DNA from: Phoronis australis | Taxonomy: Eukaryota; Phoronida; Phoronidae | Assembly: GCA_002633005.1 (NCBI GenBank) | Contig: NMRA01000736.1 | Span: forward strand, 1 to 36,789 | DNA length: 36,789 nt | Direction of reading: 5' to 3' | Part shown: positions 10,107 through 21,367 of the stretch, piece after piece | How positions within the stretch are numbered: position 1 is the first letter of the stretch | How the letters are laid out: each line of letters opens with the position of its first letter | Translations under genes and position numbers: made by a program | The notes under the pieces: model-generated | Told to the model about the DNA's origin: nothing | Database searches by the model: none | What the model saw: the letters and a program-made list of their open reading frames with translations, nothing else

Positions 10107-10511
10107 GTAATTGATCGTCAGTTTAGTGGAGGTTATTAGATTCGAGCAATATCTTCTTCCACAGGTCTTGGGAAACGGTTAAAAGAAGTGTTAGGACATT
10201 TCTGCAAAAGTTGTCACACGACATCGACGTCACAGTGACGAATTGCTGCAATTTGTTTATAGCGTTTAAAAATTATTTGCAGGCGGTCTGATACACGTTG
10301 AACCAGTCGTGACCAGGTCGCCCATGTGCGCCTATTACACTGATCATCTGGAACCACTTTTATGCTTTATTAATATATAGACAGCAGCTAGAAACGCGAT
10401 TCAAAAGTTTAGGAGTGGGACCTAGATGGATTCGAACCTACGACCTCGAGTGGGGCCACGCTGTCTCCTCTAATGACCTTTAGGTAGTATGCACTAATCT
10501 TTTTCTTTTAG

Positions 10512-10658
10512 GTGGAGTTGCCGCTGCGTCTTCACGTCTGACGTTGTTAACGAAACTCAACTGTACCGGAAATGAGCTTTCGTTGACTTCTTGCCTTCAC
10601 GCTGGATGGGGAGCGCAATGCGGTGTAGATGAGGGATACGCCTATGCGCGCTGTAAAG
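10512..10658 (+). CDS. SRCR domain, C-terminal half exon
   Basis: 49 codons, phase 1-1, acceptor TCTTTTAG, donor AAAG/GTTTGT. Reads LNCTGNELSLTSCLHAGWG then AQCGVDEGYAYARC, the standard L..V.C.G.E.SL..C...GWG...C.H.EDAGV.C ending, with Y where the domain often has V or I. NCT is a possible N-glycosylation sequon. Joined to the previous exon it gives a domain of about 102 residues, normal for SRCR. The next intron (10659-11083, 425 bp) is unremarkable. Confidence 0.92.
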
Positions 10659-11083
10659 GTTTGTATACAATTGATACTGTCCTCTTGCAGCTTCCTGTAC
10701 GTATTCCGGAAATCTGGCCACCAAATATCGAATAGACTTTGTACCAGCTACGCTGTTCTTGCCAAAATGTTGCCACAATTGCGCTTGTGTCAGCAGCGTT
10801 GATATTACGAAAAAGTAAACTTTGGGCAGCTTTATCGCTGCTGCTTAGTGCATTGTTTCCTTTGATTAACATGTTAAAAAATCATCAGGACTGCTTTCTT
10901 AACTGCTTGTTATACATGTATATATTAGGAACATGTTATAAATGACAAATTTAGGATGAATAATAAAACAAGGAGCTTTTTGGACAACGTTATAAAACAT
11001 GAGTTTAAGAGTTAGAAGCGGATTTGTAGTCTTAGCAAATGTACGTCCTCTCTCACTGATGCAAAAATGTCTTTGAATTCAAG

Positions 11084-11254
11084 TGCACGGTGATTGGAAT
11101 ACCTGGGAATCTTGGAGCCAGTGCTCCGCTAGTTGCTCCAACGGAACTAAAGTTAGACGTAGGAAGTGCGATTATCCCCCAGCACTGAGAGGAGGTCGCT
11201 CCTGTACCGGTGTCAACACCGAATCAACAATGTGTGTAGGTCCGCCTTGCCCTG
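11084..11254 (+). CDS. TSP1 exon T3
   Basis: 57 codons, phase 1-1, acceptor ATTCAAG, donor CCTG/GTAAGT. Reads VHGDWNTWESWSQCSASC, SNGTKVRRRKC and ends VGPPCP. The O-fucosylation motif lacks its glycine (CSASCS). The central loop is longer (PPALRGGRSC) than in later exons. It is the last exon of irregular length and sits right after the SRCR domain. The 781-bp intron that follows (11255-12035) has a 96-codon open frame without coding support. Confidence 0.92.
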
Positions 11255-12035
11255 GTAAGTTTATTCGCGTATTACGATGAATGTTATCATGAGATAAGGG
11301 TCCCCCACTCGTTTTTATATCAGTGACACGATTCCTGTTGAGGAAAAGTCGTAATATCTTAAAAGAAAGTTACTAGAATAGCTTCATGATGTTACACTGT
11401 CTCTCATTGCTGGATAAGTAGGCCTAACGATGACGTCATGTCTTCTTATTCTAATTTTGGAGAACATAAACGAATGCAGATGCCATGTTTATTTTTGTGT
11501 TAAACTGAATTTGAAGCGAAAATGTCGTTGTGTGCTCAGGTTTTTATGAAATACGTTTTAAAGTATTCCACGTTCTTTTAAACACAAGTGACTCATTTGC
11601 GTTCGTTAAACTTTGATTTTTCGTGAATGTAGAAACGTCAGTGGAGTACTTAAATGCTTGCGCTGTTCCTTATGAAAATATTTGGATTGTGTCAGATTTA
11701 CCTACATGTTTGAACGCATCCACGTCAGTACCACACTTAGCTAGGATCTGTTCGTGGCTTTTCCAGTGCATAGCCGTCCTCAGGTCCATTGGCATTTGGA
11801 TCCCATATCTATCGGGTCAATACGTCAATATCCAAAGATTTTTAACGCACTTATTGAATTACACTGGGAAAGGTTCTCCTCATTGTGTTTATAGTATTTA
11901 CATGTATACTTAGAGAAAATCGGACTGCACCATTGGCATTGTTGTCTCTTCTCGTCGTTGAACACGATTTGCACAAAAGTTTTTCATTGGAAGCAATAAA
12001 CTTCACGTACATGTACACTTTGGATGCTTAAACAG

Positions 12036-12200
12036 TGCACGGCGTTTGGGACACGTGGTCCACATGGGCAACTTGCAACGCTACTTGTGGCGGTGGCAAT
12101 CAGCGCCGTCATCGAGAGTGTGTAGATCCGAAACATGGTGGTATGGATTGTATTGGAAACAGTACTGAGACGAGGCCCTGTAACGAACAGCATTGTCCAG
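12036..12200 (+). CDS. TSP1 exon T4 (first of the 165-nt series)
   Basis: 55 codons, acceptor CTTAAACAG, donor CCAG/GTAATT. Reads VHGVWDTWSTWATCNATCGG, RRHREC, HGGMDC and ends EQHCP. The threonine of CNATCG is both the O-fucose acceptor position and part of an NAT sequon. NST occurs again in the C-terminal third. The following 1990-bp intron (12201-14190) contains only AT-rich sequence and GAT/GGT-rich low-complexity DNA (about 13710-14110); I recognise no gene in it. Confidence 0.95.
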
Positions 12201-14190
12201 GTAATTGAAGGTCACTTGATCAACATGTTCACCAGGGGTGTTCTTGTTTCACCAAAACAAATACAAAAGTCAACACATACATGTACATGTACACTGTAAG
12301 GTACTCCATAAGTTATCTTGAAACTTGTTCAACAGAGCAAGGCACATTTTCTGATATCCCTCAGAATTGAAATTTTAAAAGTAAGGAACTTTCTCTAGGA
12401 AATATCAAATACTAAAATTCACGACTTTTAATCAACGATTACGCCACCAAATAAAGCGTAAACAGGTGACTGCAAACATTACACCAGTGCGGTTTTCTCG
12501 TACATCTATTAAAAACGATCTAATCATGAATGCAACATTCACGTACTTGTTGGTCTCAGCGCGCACTCTGTGTGAATACAACGTGGATGCAATGTGCATA
12601 GTCAGTACAACCCTCGTTTTCTAAAAATTTAGAGATGGAATTGCTTCATTAGATTCAGGTGCGGCACGAGCCATCTCCATATGAAGTCCCAGTGAAAAGT
12701 CAAAGATAATGACATTGTCACTTAAACTGTTCTGGAGTAAGGACATATTTTATACACTCACCTCTGCCTTAGTTAAAAATGAAAGGTTTCAGTGTTTCAT
12801 TTTTGGATACTAAGAATGCAAAATTTTCACTAACTTTAACAAATTTGTCAACCCGCGATGCTTGGTGAAATGGAATTTCTCTAAGTTTTTTTTGCATTGT
12901 CGTGAAATTGCTTTACTTGCTGTTTGTTTGCTTATTTAAAGGCACGCTAGAGGTAGAATAATCGACTTGAAATTCGCAAATAACAATTGTCTCTATCTTT
13001 CTGAAATGTGGTTTGTGGATTGATTCCCTCAAGTGTAACGAAAAGTTTGAATAAACTTGCTCCCTCTGATCCACCGTTGTCATTATATTTGAGATTTGCT
13101 GATGACCAAAGTCCGACACTGGTTCGCTTCTCGGACATCAACCCACTCACATGTCTCAGAGTACAAGAACAACTTAGGTTTTACACCCGACATGTTATTC
13201 GAACGACCAATTGGCAATGACTTTTCACATAACATCCACCCATGAACATTGTGAGGCATTTTCCGTTTGTCAAAATTAGACAATAGATGGATTTGGCAAG
13301 TTGTTTGTGTTCTTTGGTAGTTCTAGCTCCTAGGTCCTTTTAAGAATTCGTTCGAAAGTTGTTACATAGATACACTGTAGACGTCCTCGCTGGCTATCTG
13401 GGGAAATCACACGTGACTGTCTATACCTAGACCTTTCCGTTCCTAAGTTAATCGGGATTTTTAACGTTAATTTTCCTCTTTTTCATTCATCGGTTTATCG
13501 TGCCAAGACACGACTTTCACTGAAGCTTGATTTGTGAAAAACCTCCCTAAAAACTACGACACAAGTGACATCGGTTCTCGTTAGGCGTTTCCGTTCGCTG
13601 CTACTGGTGTTCTTGAGTTACCTGAGATTTTCGGACGTCCATTTATTAACTCCATTGCTTTTTGAGACTGACTCTTCTGAACAAGCTTGTGTTTTTATTG
13701 AATTCGTCAGCAATGGTAGGTGATGATTATTGCGATGGTGATATAAATAATGACGACTGATGGCATAGGTGACAGTGATGATAATGTTGGCTTCGGTGTC
13801 ACAGATGGTGCGGGTGGAATCTTTGATCGGTGCCATGGGCGTCCTGTTGCACGATCGTGAATGTCGTTTTGGGCTTTATCGGTTATCTTAGTGGTCTCAT
13901 GTCAATTATGTCAATATTCAGGACTTTGAGTTAATTCTGTCTGTGCTGGAAACAGGGTTGCTGTCTTAGGCGATATTGTTTTCAATGTTGATGGCGGCAT
14001 TTTCTGTGCTGTTGACCTTGTTGTCAGTAAAGTCGTGGTCCAGGATGTCGTTTTGTTCATAATCGTCGTTGGTGTAATGGTTGTTTTTGTCTGTGGTGTT
14101 GCTACCTTAACTTTCATACTCATTTCCCCAGTAGACCTCGCCAAGTATCATATCGCTTTCATGTTATCACAAACTATTATCCAATTAAAG

Positions 14191-14355
14191 TGAACGGTGC
14201 CTGGAATGTCTGGACCTCGTGGTCGAATTGTAACATCACGTGTGGCGGGGGATACCAACATCGGTCAAGGTCATGTAATGGACCTCACTATGGTGGCAAG
14301 GAGTGTGAAGGGCAAGCCACAGAGACTCAGTTGTGTAACGATCAACACTGTCCTG
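14191..14355 (+). CDS. TSP1 exon T5
   Basis: 55 codons, acceptor CAATTAAAG, donor CCTG/GTACGT. Reads VNGAWNVWTSWSNCNITCGG, HRSRSC, NGPHYGGKEC and ends DQHCP. It starts with N-G rather than D-G. NIT overlaps the O-fucosylation motif CNITCG. The NGPHYGG box is shared with T6, its neighbour, which fits a local duplication. A 525-bp intron without recognisable features follows. Confidence 0.95.
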
Positions 14356-14880
14356 GTACGTCTGAGCCAACGAATAGTGTGTAGTTAAGCATTTGGGCCT
14401 GTGCTGTAGTGTGGAAACTAAGTTGAAGAGGGACAGTAGTCCGAGATGAGGGCCCAAATCTGCAATAAGATAAAATCAAACGTGAAGACATTTATCATTC
14501 TGAACGCAAGCGATTCGAGGTCCACCTGCACATACACTACTCATAGAATGATGGAAAATTTGGAGGGTTAACTCACCTCATTTCAGAACTTATCAATTTC
14601 TTATTTCAAAAACGCAAATTCAGAACACGTCAAGATTCGAAGTTGAAATTCTCATATATTCTGGTGTCCTAGGGACACTCTTGTCTTGATCCAGGGTTTG
14701 TGCAAGCGTGCGCATCCTCTTTCTAATTTCCTATGTCTCAAACCAGCTCACTTACATGTACATGGTTGTATACTTGTACATTTAACAACAGAAGGTATTG
14801 ACTGCATTTCTATAAATGAGGAACTGTCTCCGGTATTTTTGTCGTGGCTTCACTGACCTTATAAGCAACCATTTTCTTAG

Positions 14881-15045
14881 TCGATGGCGTCTGGGAGGTC
14901 TGGTCATCGTGGACTGTGTGCAGTACCTCGTGTGACGGTGGAAAACAGAACAGAACGCGGACGTGCAATGGACCACACTATGGCGGTTTGGATTGCTATG
15001 GTCAACCAGAGGAGATTCGAGCTTGCAACACCGATTTCTGTCCAG
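14881..15045 (+). CDS. TSP1 exon T6
   Basis: 55 codons, acceptor ATTTTCTTAG, donor CCAG/GTACAG. Reads VDGVWEVWSSWTVCSTSCDG, NRTRTC, NGPHYGGLDC and ends NTDFCP. The POFUT2 motif is altered to CSTSCD (G to D), so O-fucosylation may fail. NRT is an N-glycosylation sequon. Confidence 0.94.
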
Positions 15046-17183
15046 GTACAGTTTATATTGTTTCCAAACATGTTCTTTAAAGCGTATGTTGTAGTACCTC
15101 GTTTTCTCCTAAAACGAGAAACCGTGCTTAAGCTAAACGGGGAGATGAACATCAAGTGGCATCAGCATTTCAGCTACAAAACATGAGACCTCTGCGGTAC
15201 TGCAGTTAATATGAATCTCGAGTATTCGCCTTGGTTATTACATGTACTTTGTTAAGGAAATTTTACACCCGGATTCTAATGCGTAATTCAATGAGAAACA
15301 TCACCTTTAGCAAAAATTTCAAATTTTTCTTTAGGTTTCAGGATTCAGGAGAAGACATAGCTACTATGAAGAGAACTACTGATTTCATGTCATGCTTACT
15401 TTAAAGGAGAATGCTACTCAATTTAATTAGTCTTTTTTACCGACTTAATCGGTCTATATCCACATCGCCTCTTATACGGTCGACCTCACCTTGTCGAGAG
15501 GTGTCGCGTTAACCTGTGAGGAAGGTGAGAAACGATGCAGCGACGTCAGTGGTTCGTCTGCAGATGAAAGCCGCTATGTTGCGGTGATTCGTTCCCGCTT
15601 GTCAGAACTTTGAAGTTGCCGAAGAAAGCGGGTATATCGTTTTTTCGACTTTCTCGAGAGCCCGAAATGCTTAGGAAGTGGCTCACCGTAATGAAGAATG
15701 AAAGGTACGCTGTTAAAAGCAAGTATGAGGCCTTGAAACATCTCCGTGTCAGTGGCCGGCTTTTCGTTGACAGTGTTTTCTCTGACGAATTCCGGCTTAC
15801 CAAAGAACTATCCATACGTTCTGTTGCCTATGCATGTTCACGGCGCCTCTCTAGTATTTCTTGAACAGTGTTTTCCGGTTCGAACTGATAGCCTGTGAAA
15901 CCTAACGATCTGACCCGTGAAGTCTTCGACGGATGAGCTCATGACTAAGTCGGGATTGGCTCCGGGCGAGTTCCCATGAAGACGTTTATTATTCTGCGTT
16001 CTGCTTTTAAAAATGAATTATTCTCATCCTCATCCTTACCAATATTATATTAAACTGAAACAAAGTCTGTCTTTATTAGATACAATTTGTAATGCTTTTG
16101 CAGTGTTCGTGAGTGCAAATGTTGAGAAGCCAGTAATGGTGTTACTGGCTTTTGATGCCGGCAATAAAGGTAATTGACCGGGCACCGAGGCCGTGTGAGC
16201 GCATGCTAATTCAGTATTTGCTGATGGAAAGCTGTTGTGAAACAATTCATCGATTTTATAAGCTATGGTAGCATGTTAGGGGAATCTTTATTTAGAAATA
16301 CAAATACAAATACATTATTCAAATCATTGTTACTGTACAACCTTAGTTTGCTCTGACGGTCTGTGGAAGGGGAACCCGACTTCGCGGCCCCCGACAAGTA
16401 AGTAGATTTTCAGTTTCGTGACTAATTCACATAAATAAATACGTGCACATTATTTCTTTGTCTCACTATTATAGACTGTTCGTGACTGAAGGTTTAGTTT
16501 CCAACTCAAGCTAGTTTATGTTCGTGCCAGTCCCGGCGGCCGCGACGGGCCTGATCGGGTTCCGAGCCACTGGCCGGGATAAGCGTTCTGTTCGTTTAGA
16601 ACTCAAAAAATCACAAATCTAAACAACACAGATCTAGGTTCTCCTGTCTGTATATCACGGAAGAATACTTCGAATATATCTCCGAACAGACCCCAAGCTC
16701 CTGCTACGGACCTTGGTAAATTGGCCTGCCGAACTTTATAGGCTGGTGTGTAAAAATACCAATGAATCCGTAACAGCGAAATAAAACAACACGTTTTTAT
16801 AAGAACTCAGTGTGTTTTTAAGGGTTTTACGTCGAAGTTTCATGGTTTATCGGTGTTAACCGATAAATTAATGCGATAAGCGGAAACCAGTAACCCGTGT
16901 TGTGAACTTCTGAACAGACTGCGCCTGAAACCAATGATGTCATTGGATAATTTGAACACCCCCGTCTGCCGTCAGGTGTCAGGTAACGCAACCGAACGAG
17001 CCGTTATCGAGTAGAGCTACTCGATCTAAATTGATACAAATTAGGTTGTTTTTGGGTGGCATTCTCCTTTAAGTTTCATACGAATCGTTAGCAATCCCCT
17101 CACCTACGACACCATGTTGTTCTTGTATACTAAATGTGTTTGTAAAATAACGCTGTAATATTAATTATCATCAATGCCTGTAG
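15046..17183. other. 2.1-kb intron T6 to T7 with decayed THAP fragment
   Basis: Besides the THAP remnant (15576-15864), it holds a 10-bp-arm hairpin at 16127-16151 (AAGCCAGTAA, five-base loop, TTACTGGCTT), a short hairpin at 16856-16868 region and a possible mini-exon at 16347-16397. The stretch 15400-17050 is more GC-rich than its surroundings and may be one mobile element, but I could not find its ends. Confidence 0.5.
15576..15864 (+). pseudogene. Degenerate THAP-domain fragment
   Basis: In one frame 15576 reads M-L-R, stop, FVPACQN, like the M-x-R-x-C-x-V-P-x-C-x-N start of THAP zinc fingers with the first Cys codon changed to TGA. After a one-base frame change, 15619 onward reads KKAGISFFRLSREPEMLRKW, then KHLRVSGRLF and VFSDEF. 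These fit the THAP FFRFP..PE.R.KW core and the C-x-x-H-F region, here S and L in place of Cys and His. Three of four C2CH zinc ligands are lost. Likely a dead copy from a P-like or Kolobok-like transposon or a host THAP gene; not part of the main gene. Confidence 0.5.
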
Positions 17184-17348
17184 TTGATGGTATGTGGTCA
17201 GCTTGGTCTAACTACTCGATCTGCTCCACTTTATGTGGCGGAGGAACCCAACACAAATCACGACATTGCATCGGACCGTTTCACGGCGGAGCAAATTGCA
17301 CCGGCAATTCCACTTCGGCGCAGTCCTGTAATACTCACGAATGTCCAA
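17184..17348 (+). CDS. TSP1 exon T7
   Basis: 55 codons, acceptor ATGCCTGTAG, donor CCAA/GTAAGT. Reads VDGMWSAWSNYSICSTLCGG, HKSRHC, IGPFHGGANC and ends THECP. The third aromatic is Y, and L before the second Cys removes the O-fucose acceptor (CSTLCG). It ends in A rather than G, so the junction residue with T8 is I. NCT and NST sequons follow each other. The next intron (449 bp) is featureless. Confidence 0.95.
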
Positions 17349-17797
17349 GTAAGTCAGCTGGATAGTGCCGTCATGAAATACTGGTCACAACACCAGTTTA
17401 AGTTGGCTAATATTCATCAACAGTACGGTTTGATCGTCAGACAAGATATCTCGCTATTACGTAGTGTTGTATGCGTGTATTTGGGTATTATGGTTGTATT
17501 TTGTATCCAAATAATTATATCACGGTGATGCACAAAACTGAACCGTTGCACAGTGAGTTGAAAAACCAGGACCAAGAAATTAATCCCCACTATTGGATGT
17601 GCATTACCCTACCCTGAGTTCCCAACATTTCATGAACCAAGCCAATCGCTAGTACATGTATAGTGGTTTCATCATTTAGGAAAATAGAAAATGTCTATTC
17701 CTAAGCGACGAGACGCGTCTTGTTTAACATACCGCTTGTATTTTATGCAGAATTTTTAATTTCGTTTCTGCTGTAATTTGTGTCAATTCCGTCGTAG

Positions 17798-17962
17798 TTG
17801 ACGGAGTGTGGTATTCTTGGAGCCCGTGGTCCAACTGTTCACTGGCATGTGGTGGAGGCAACCAAACTCGACAGCGAGTCTGCGACGGACCATACTTCGG
17901 CGGTACCAATTGCTCAGGCGAGGCAGTGCAGAGGCGAAGTTGCAATTCTCATCTCTGTCCAG
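17798..17962 (+). CDS. TSP1 exon T8
   Basis: 55 codons, acceptor TCCGTCGTAG, donor CCAG/GTATGG. Reads DGVWYSWSPWSNCSLACGG, TRQRVC, DGPYFGGTNC and ends SHLCP. Alanine before the second Cys (CSLACG) again removes the O-fucose acceptor, so T7 and T8 share this loss. NCS occurs twice. The 383-bp intron after it shows nothing. Confidence 0.95.
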
Positions 17963-18345
17963 GTATGGGGTGCCCGGGTCAATGAGTGGACCAATCTAAT
18001 TTGTAACGTGGTAATGCAATATCTTTAAATCTTGAGATTCTTCTTTCAAAGGGACAAAATCTGCCTCCTTTTATGCAACCAAGTTACATGTATTTCACAC
18101 CGGCGATGTCGTCATCTCGGCGACATACGGTACAGTTGTGTTTTCATTGCATTCAAGGAAGGAGATCAGGAGAAAATAAGAGTAAATATATCAATTATAT
18201 ATTATAAGACATCTAGTGGCGGACTTTGTACAGAGAAAAAAATCCTTACTGACCATAGTTTGAGAATTCAAGCTACGTCGGAAATGCCAAATAAAAATGG
18301 TATTTTACGAGAATTGCTTCCAATTTGGTTCATTCTTTTTTCCAG

Positions 18346-18510
18346 TGGACGGATTTTGGCGGTCTTGGTCTATCTGGGGTACATGCAGCGCGTCTTGTGG
18401 TGGCGGAGTCCACTACAGGTACAGGTCATGTGACGGTCCTTACCACGGAGGACAGAGTTGTGTTGGAAACACCACCCAGTCTCGAGAGTGTAATGAACAC
18501 AACTGCCCTG
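18346..18510 (+). CDS. TSP1 exon T9
   Basis: 55 codons, strong acceptor TTTTTTCCAG, donor CCTG/GTAAGA. Reads VDGFWRSWSIWGTCSASCGG, YRYRSC, DGPYHGGQSC and ends EHNCP. C-mannosylation and O-fucosylation motifs are intact. NTT is a sequon near the C-terminal third. The 440-bp intron after it has a C9/A11 homopolymer pair near 18804-18823. Confidence 0.95.
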
Positions 18511-18950
18511 GTAAGAAGATTATGATTGACCCATGCTTTTACATGTACCTTTTCATCCAGAGCATTAAGCACGGGAACCAACTGTAGTACACGTGTGAAT
18601 CTTCATACGATAACAGTTAAAGGAGCAGTAAGCCGGTGCCTTCTGTAAAAGACAACATTTCGTTTAGGTTACTTGCCATTATAACACTGGTCTCATTTTG
18701 TTCCTGACTAAATTAGAAGTGGTTAGGCTTGATTTGAGTTGATGATTTATAGTTGGTCCTGACCAGCCTCATAAACTTTGCTTCTTGGGGTCAGTTAGTT
18801 TCACCCCCCCCCAAAAAAAAAAATGATGTAACCAGGGTTAATGTACACTGTAAGAACACGACAACGTTACTTTGGAAGAGAAAAAAAACGACTGTAAAAA
18901 GCCATTTTTGATGCCAGGAAATGGTTTCTAACAGCTTTACGTATTTTTAG

Positions 18951-19115
18951 TTGATGGAATGTGGAACCAATGGCAGGATTGGTCAGAATGCAGCGCCTCT
19001 TGCGGGAACGGAACTCGTAGCAGACGTCGTACGTGTCACGGTCCGCTGTACGGAGGGGCAAACTGCACGGGTTCAGACGTCACAGCTGAGTCATGCCACA
19101 AAATCCCTTGTCCAG
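18951..19115 (+). CDS. TSP1 exon T10
   Basis: 55 codons, acceptor GTATTTTTAG, donor CCAG/GTGAGG. Reads VDGMWNQWQDWSECSASCGN, RSRRRTC, HGPLYGGANC and ends HKIPCP. Arginine-rich strand (SRRRTC) fits the stacked W/R core of TSP1. NGT and NCT sequons. The 835-bp intron that follows (19116-19950) holds no feature I recognise. Confidence 0.95.
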
Positions 19116-19950
19116 GTGAGGGGTGGACTGAAGTAGTACAGGGCATTTTATTGCGACCGGGGTGCAAGCAATGTACATATTTGTTGTTAGTCCCTGCTCC
19201 AACTCGGCTCGACATAATCCCACTGGGTAATTTTGCTCCGCCCTTCATGTTTTTGCCAAAGGTATATCGTCATTAAATTGTATTTCTTAGAAATAACTAA
19301 ACTGTAAGTCCATGATGTGCAACAAACGTACACAACATAAGGCTGGTGGTACTGTTTGAATTAAAGTGGAAATTTATCAAGAATCCAGTACATGTACGGG
19401 TATGAATGCTGTAATTTAAAACTTTAATGATTTTAGAGGAAATTGACCTGCTTTACTATATTTTTGGTTTTTAAGGAAGCCTCCGGCAACCCCATTATTC
19501 GTTTCGAGCGTGACCTTTTGTTCCACTGGAAGTAAACTTACAAAAAAGTCCAAATTTGTCAAATTTCAGAACATCATATTTCAGAAACGGCTGATCAGAT
19601 TAATATCTGAAAATGTAAGATTCCATGGTTTATACAGGGTTCTCTAACAAGCTAAAATCCGTTACCACTAGAATGATTTTTGTCATGTACTGTACAATGT
19701 ATCCACCACTGTTCGATGACTACACGAAAATGTCCTCAAATCGATTCCAGACAAATACAAACAACTCTCACTCATATATTAACGAAGGCACACAATGTCG
19801 AACCAATGCCTGGTGTCGACAAGGCATACTGTACATGTATCTTTTGGAACACTTGATGTGCTTAGTGACAAACTTTAAGAATTCAGTCCTTAAATAGTTT
19901 ATTGACATTTTAGTGGCAATAATATGTTAATCCATTGCGTCTTCCAACAG

Positions 19951-20115
19951 TGGACGGTGTGTGGAAGGACTGGTCGGACTGGTTTGCATGTAACGCAACT
20001 TGCGGTGGCGGTTCTCAAGTTAGACTTCGTTCGTGTGACAGCGGAAGACATGGCGGGCAAAACTGCAGCGGACATTCTTTCGATTATAGGGAATGTAATT
20101 TGCAACACTGTCCAG
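19951..20115 (+). CDS. TSP1 exon T11
   Basis: 55 codons, acceptor CTTCCAACAG, donor CCAG/GTGAGA. Reads VDGVWKDWSDWFACNATCGG, VRLRSC, DSGRHGGQNC and ends LQHCP. NAT overlaps the O-fucosylation motif. The GP box is replaced by DSGRHGG. The 370-bp intron after it contains TACATGTA words only. Confidence 0.95.
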
Positions 20116-20485
20116 GTGAGACAATGAACGATTTTGGACAACGTATTGCGAGCAAATGTAGAGGTTTACTGATTCGCACTCAGAGCGATAGGATTTATAG
20201 TATCTTCACATGCAATGGGATCTTGTCAGACATTATAAGTAAAACACCTATCGTGAATCAAAATTGTGCAAAAATGGTGAAATTATGATTATGAATAAAA
20301 CCAAGTATTTTAAATCCTCTATCAACATTTACGCTTAACTTTAGATGAATTTCGGATTTTTCGTTTCAATGAATTGAAACCGTATGCATGTACATGACAT
20401 ACATGTAGTTTTCATCTTCATGGTTTGTGTGTTTTCGTATTTATTTTACGTAGCCAAGTTTTCATTCGCATGTATATGTTTTTAG

Positions 20486-20650
20486 TGGACGGTGTTTGGT
20501 TGGAATGGACCTCCTGGGCAAACTGTTCTGCAACATGCGGCGGTGGTGTGCTGACTCGACGTCGTACTTGCGAGGGTCCATACTATGGCGGCGAAAATTG
20601 TACCGGAAACTCCTTAGACGTGCGCAACTGCAGTATACACTACTGCCCAG
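20486..20650 (+). CDS. TSP1 exon T12
   Basis: 55 codons, acceptor ATGTTTTTAG, donor CCAG/GTGAGT. Reads VDGVWLEWTSWANCSATCGG, TRRRTC, EGPYYGGENC and ends IHYCP. All motifs are intact. Sequons NCS, NCT, NNS-like GNS and a second NCS make it one of the most sequon-dense modules. A 285-bp intron follows. Confidence 0.95.
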
Positions 20651-20935
20651 GTGAGTGCTTAAGCTGGAATATTCCTTGGTAATGCATGTTTCTTACCTTG
20701 CTGTCATTTTAATCCACGACCCATTTCATTCGTCAAGCATGATTGAATGTAGCCTCCATTCCTCTCCAAATCATATCGTGCTGTTGTTGATGGCCAATAT
20801 ACATGTAAAAAAAACGTTTTTTCCTATTTCTGTATTATTGTGGTTTTGGCCGTGAATCCCCCGTTTGTCTAGTACTCGGTGTTGTCAAATGCTGTGGTTC
20901 TTATCATGTGTAATGAATCTCACTGCAAACTCGAG

Positions 20936-21100
20936 TCGACGGAGCATGGGTCACGTGGTCTGAATGGAGCTCTTGCAGTAGCTCGTGCGGAAATGGTAGC
21001 GTAATTCGTAACAGAACATGTTCCGGGCCCTTCTTTGGTGGCAGACCATGCAGTGGATATGAAAACCAGACAGAAACTTGTAACCTACGCGAGTGTCCAG
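20936..21100 (+). CDS. TSP1 exon T13 (weak acceptor)
   Basis: 55 codons, donor CCAG/GTAAGT. Reads VDGAWVTWSEWSSCSSSCGN, IRNRTC, SGPFFGGRPC and ends LREC-P. The acceptor is AACTCGAG with no real pyrimidine tract and a G at -3, the least favoured base there, so this exon is a candidate for skipping. The reading frame and motifs are intact, so it is not decaying. A 267-bp intron follows. Confidence 0.92.
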
Positions 21101-21367
21101 GTAAGTGCTTTTTTACTTTGTTTACACGTTACCTAAAGCCACGGATGAATTTACACTTATTGTGACTGTAAATTAAAAGTAAATTGGTCGTGTCCAAGTC
21201 TGTGTACCGAAACTAAACTTAAAAAAGTTTTTCATGTGATGTGTGCATTGTTTACTACACCTGCCGATATCATCAATACCACTTGACTGTTCTTGATATG
21301 TTACACGTTCACATATTAATGGTTCCATGCTAAAGTGCCTTTGACACATTCTATAACGTTCATGTAG

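Noticed and set aside
11623-11913. 96-codon + strand frame between T3 and T4
   Set aside because: No recognisable domain, not in phase with flanking exons, no convincing splice sites.
12913-13283. Overlapping 60-70-codon frames on both strands
   Set aside because: Several frames are open at once, which points to stop-poor sequence and not to a gene; no domain is recognisable.
13911-14144. Threonine-rich 77-codon frame on the - strand
   Set aside because: Produced by GTT/GTC/GGT-rich low-complexity DNA; no splice sites or domain support it.
16127-16151. Hairpin with 10-bp arms as a terminator or structured RNA
   Set aside because: Intrinsic terminators do not apply in an animal gene, and no flanking sequence supports a known RNA family.
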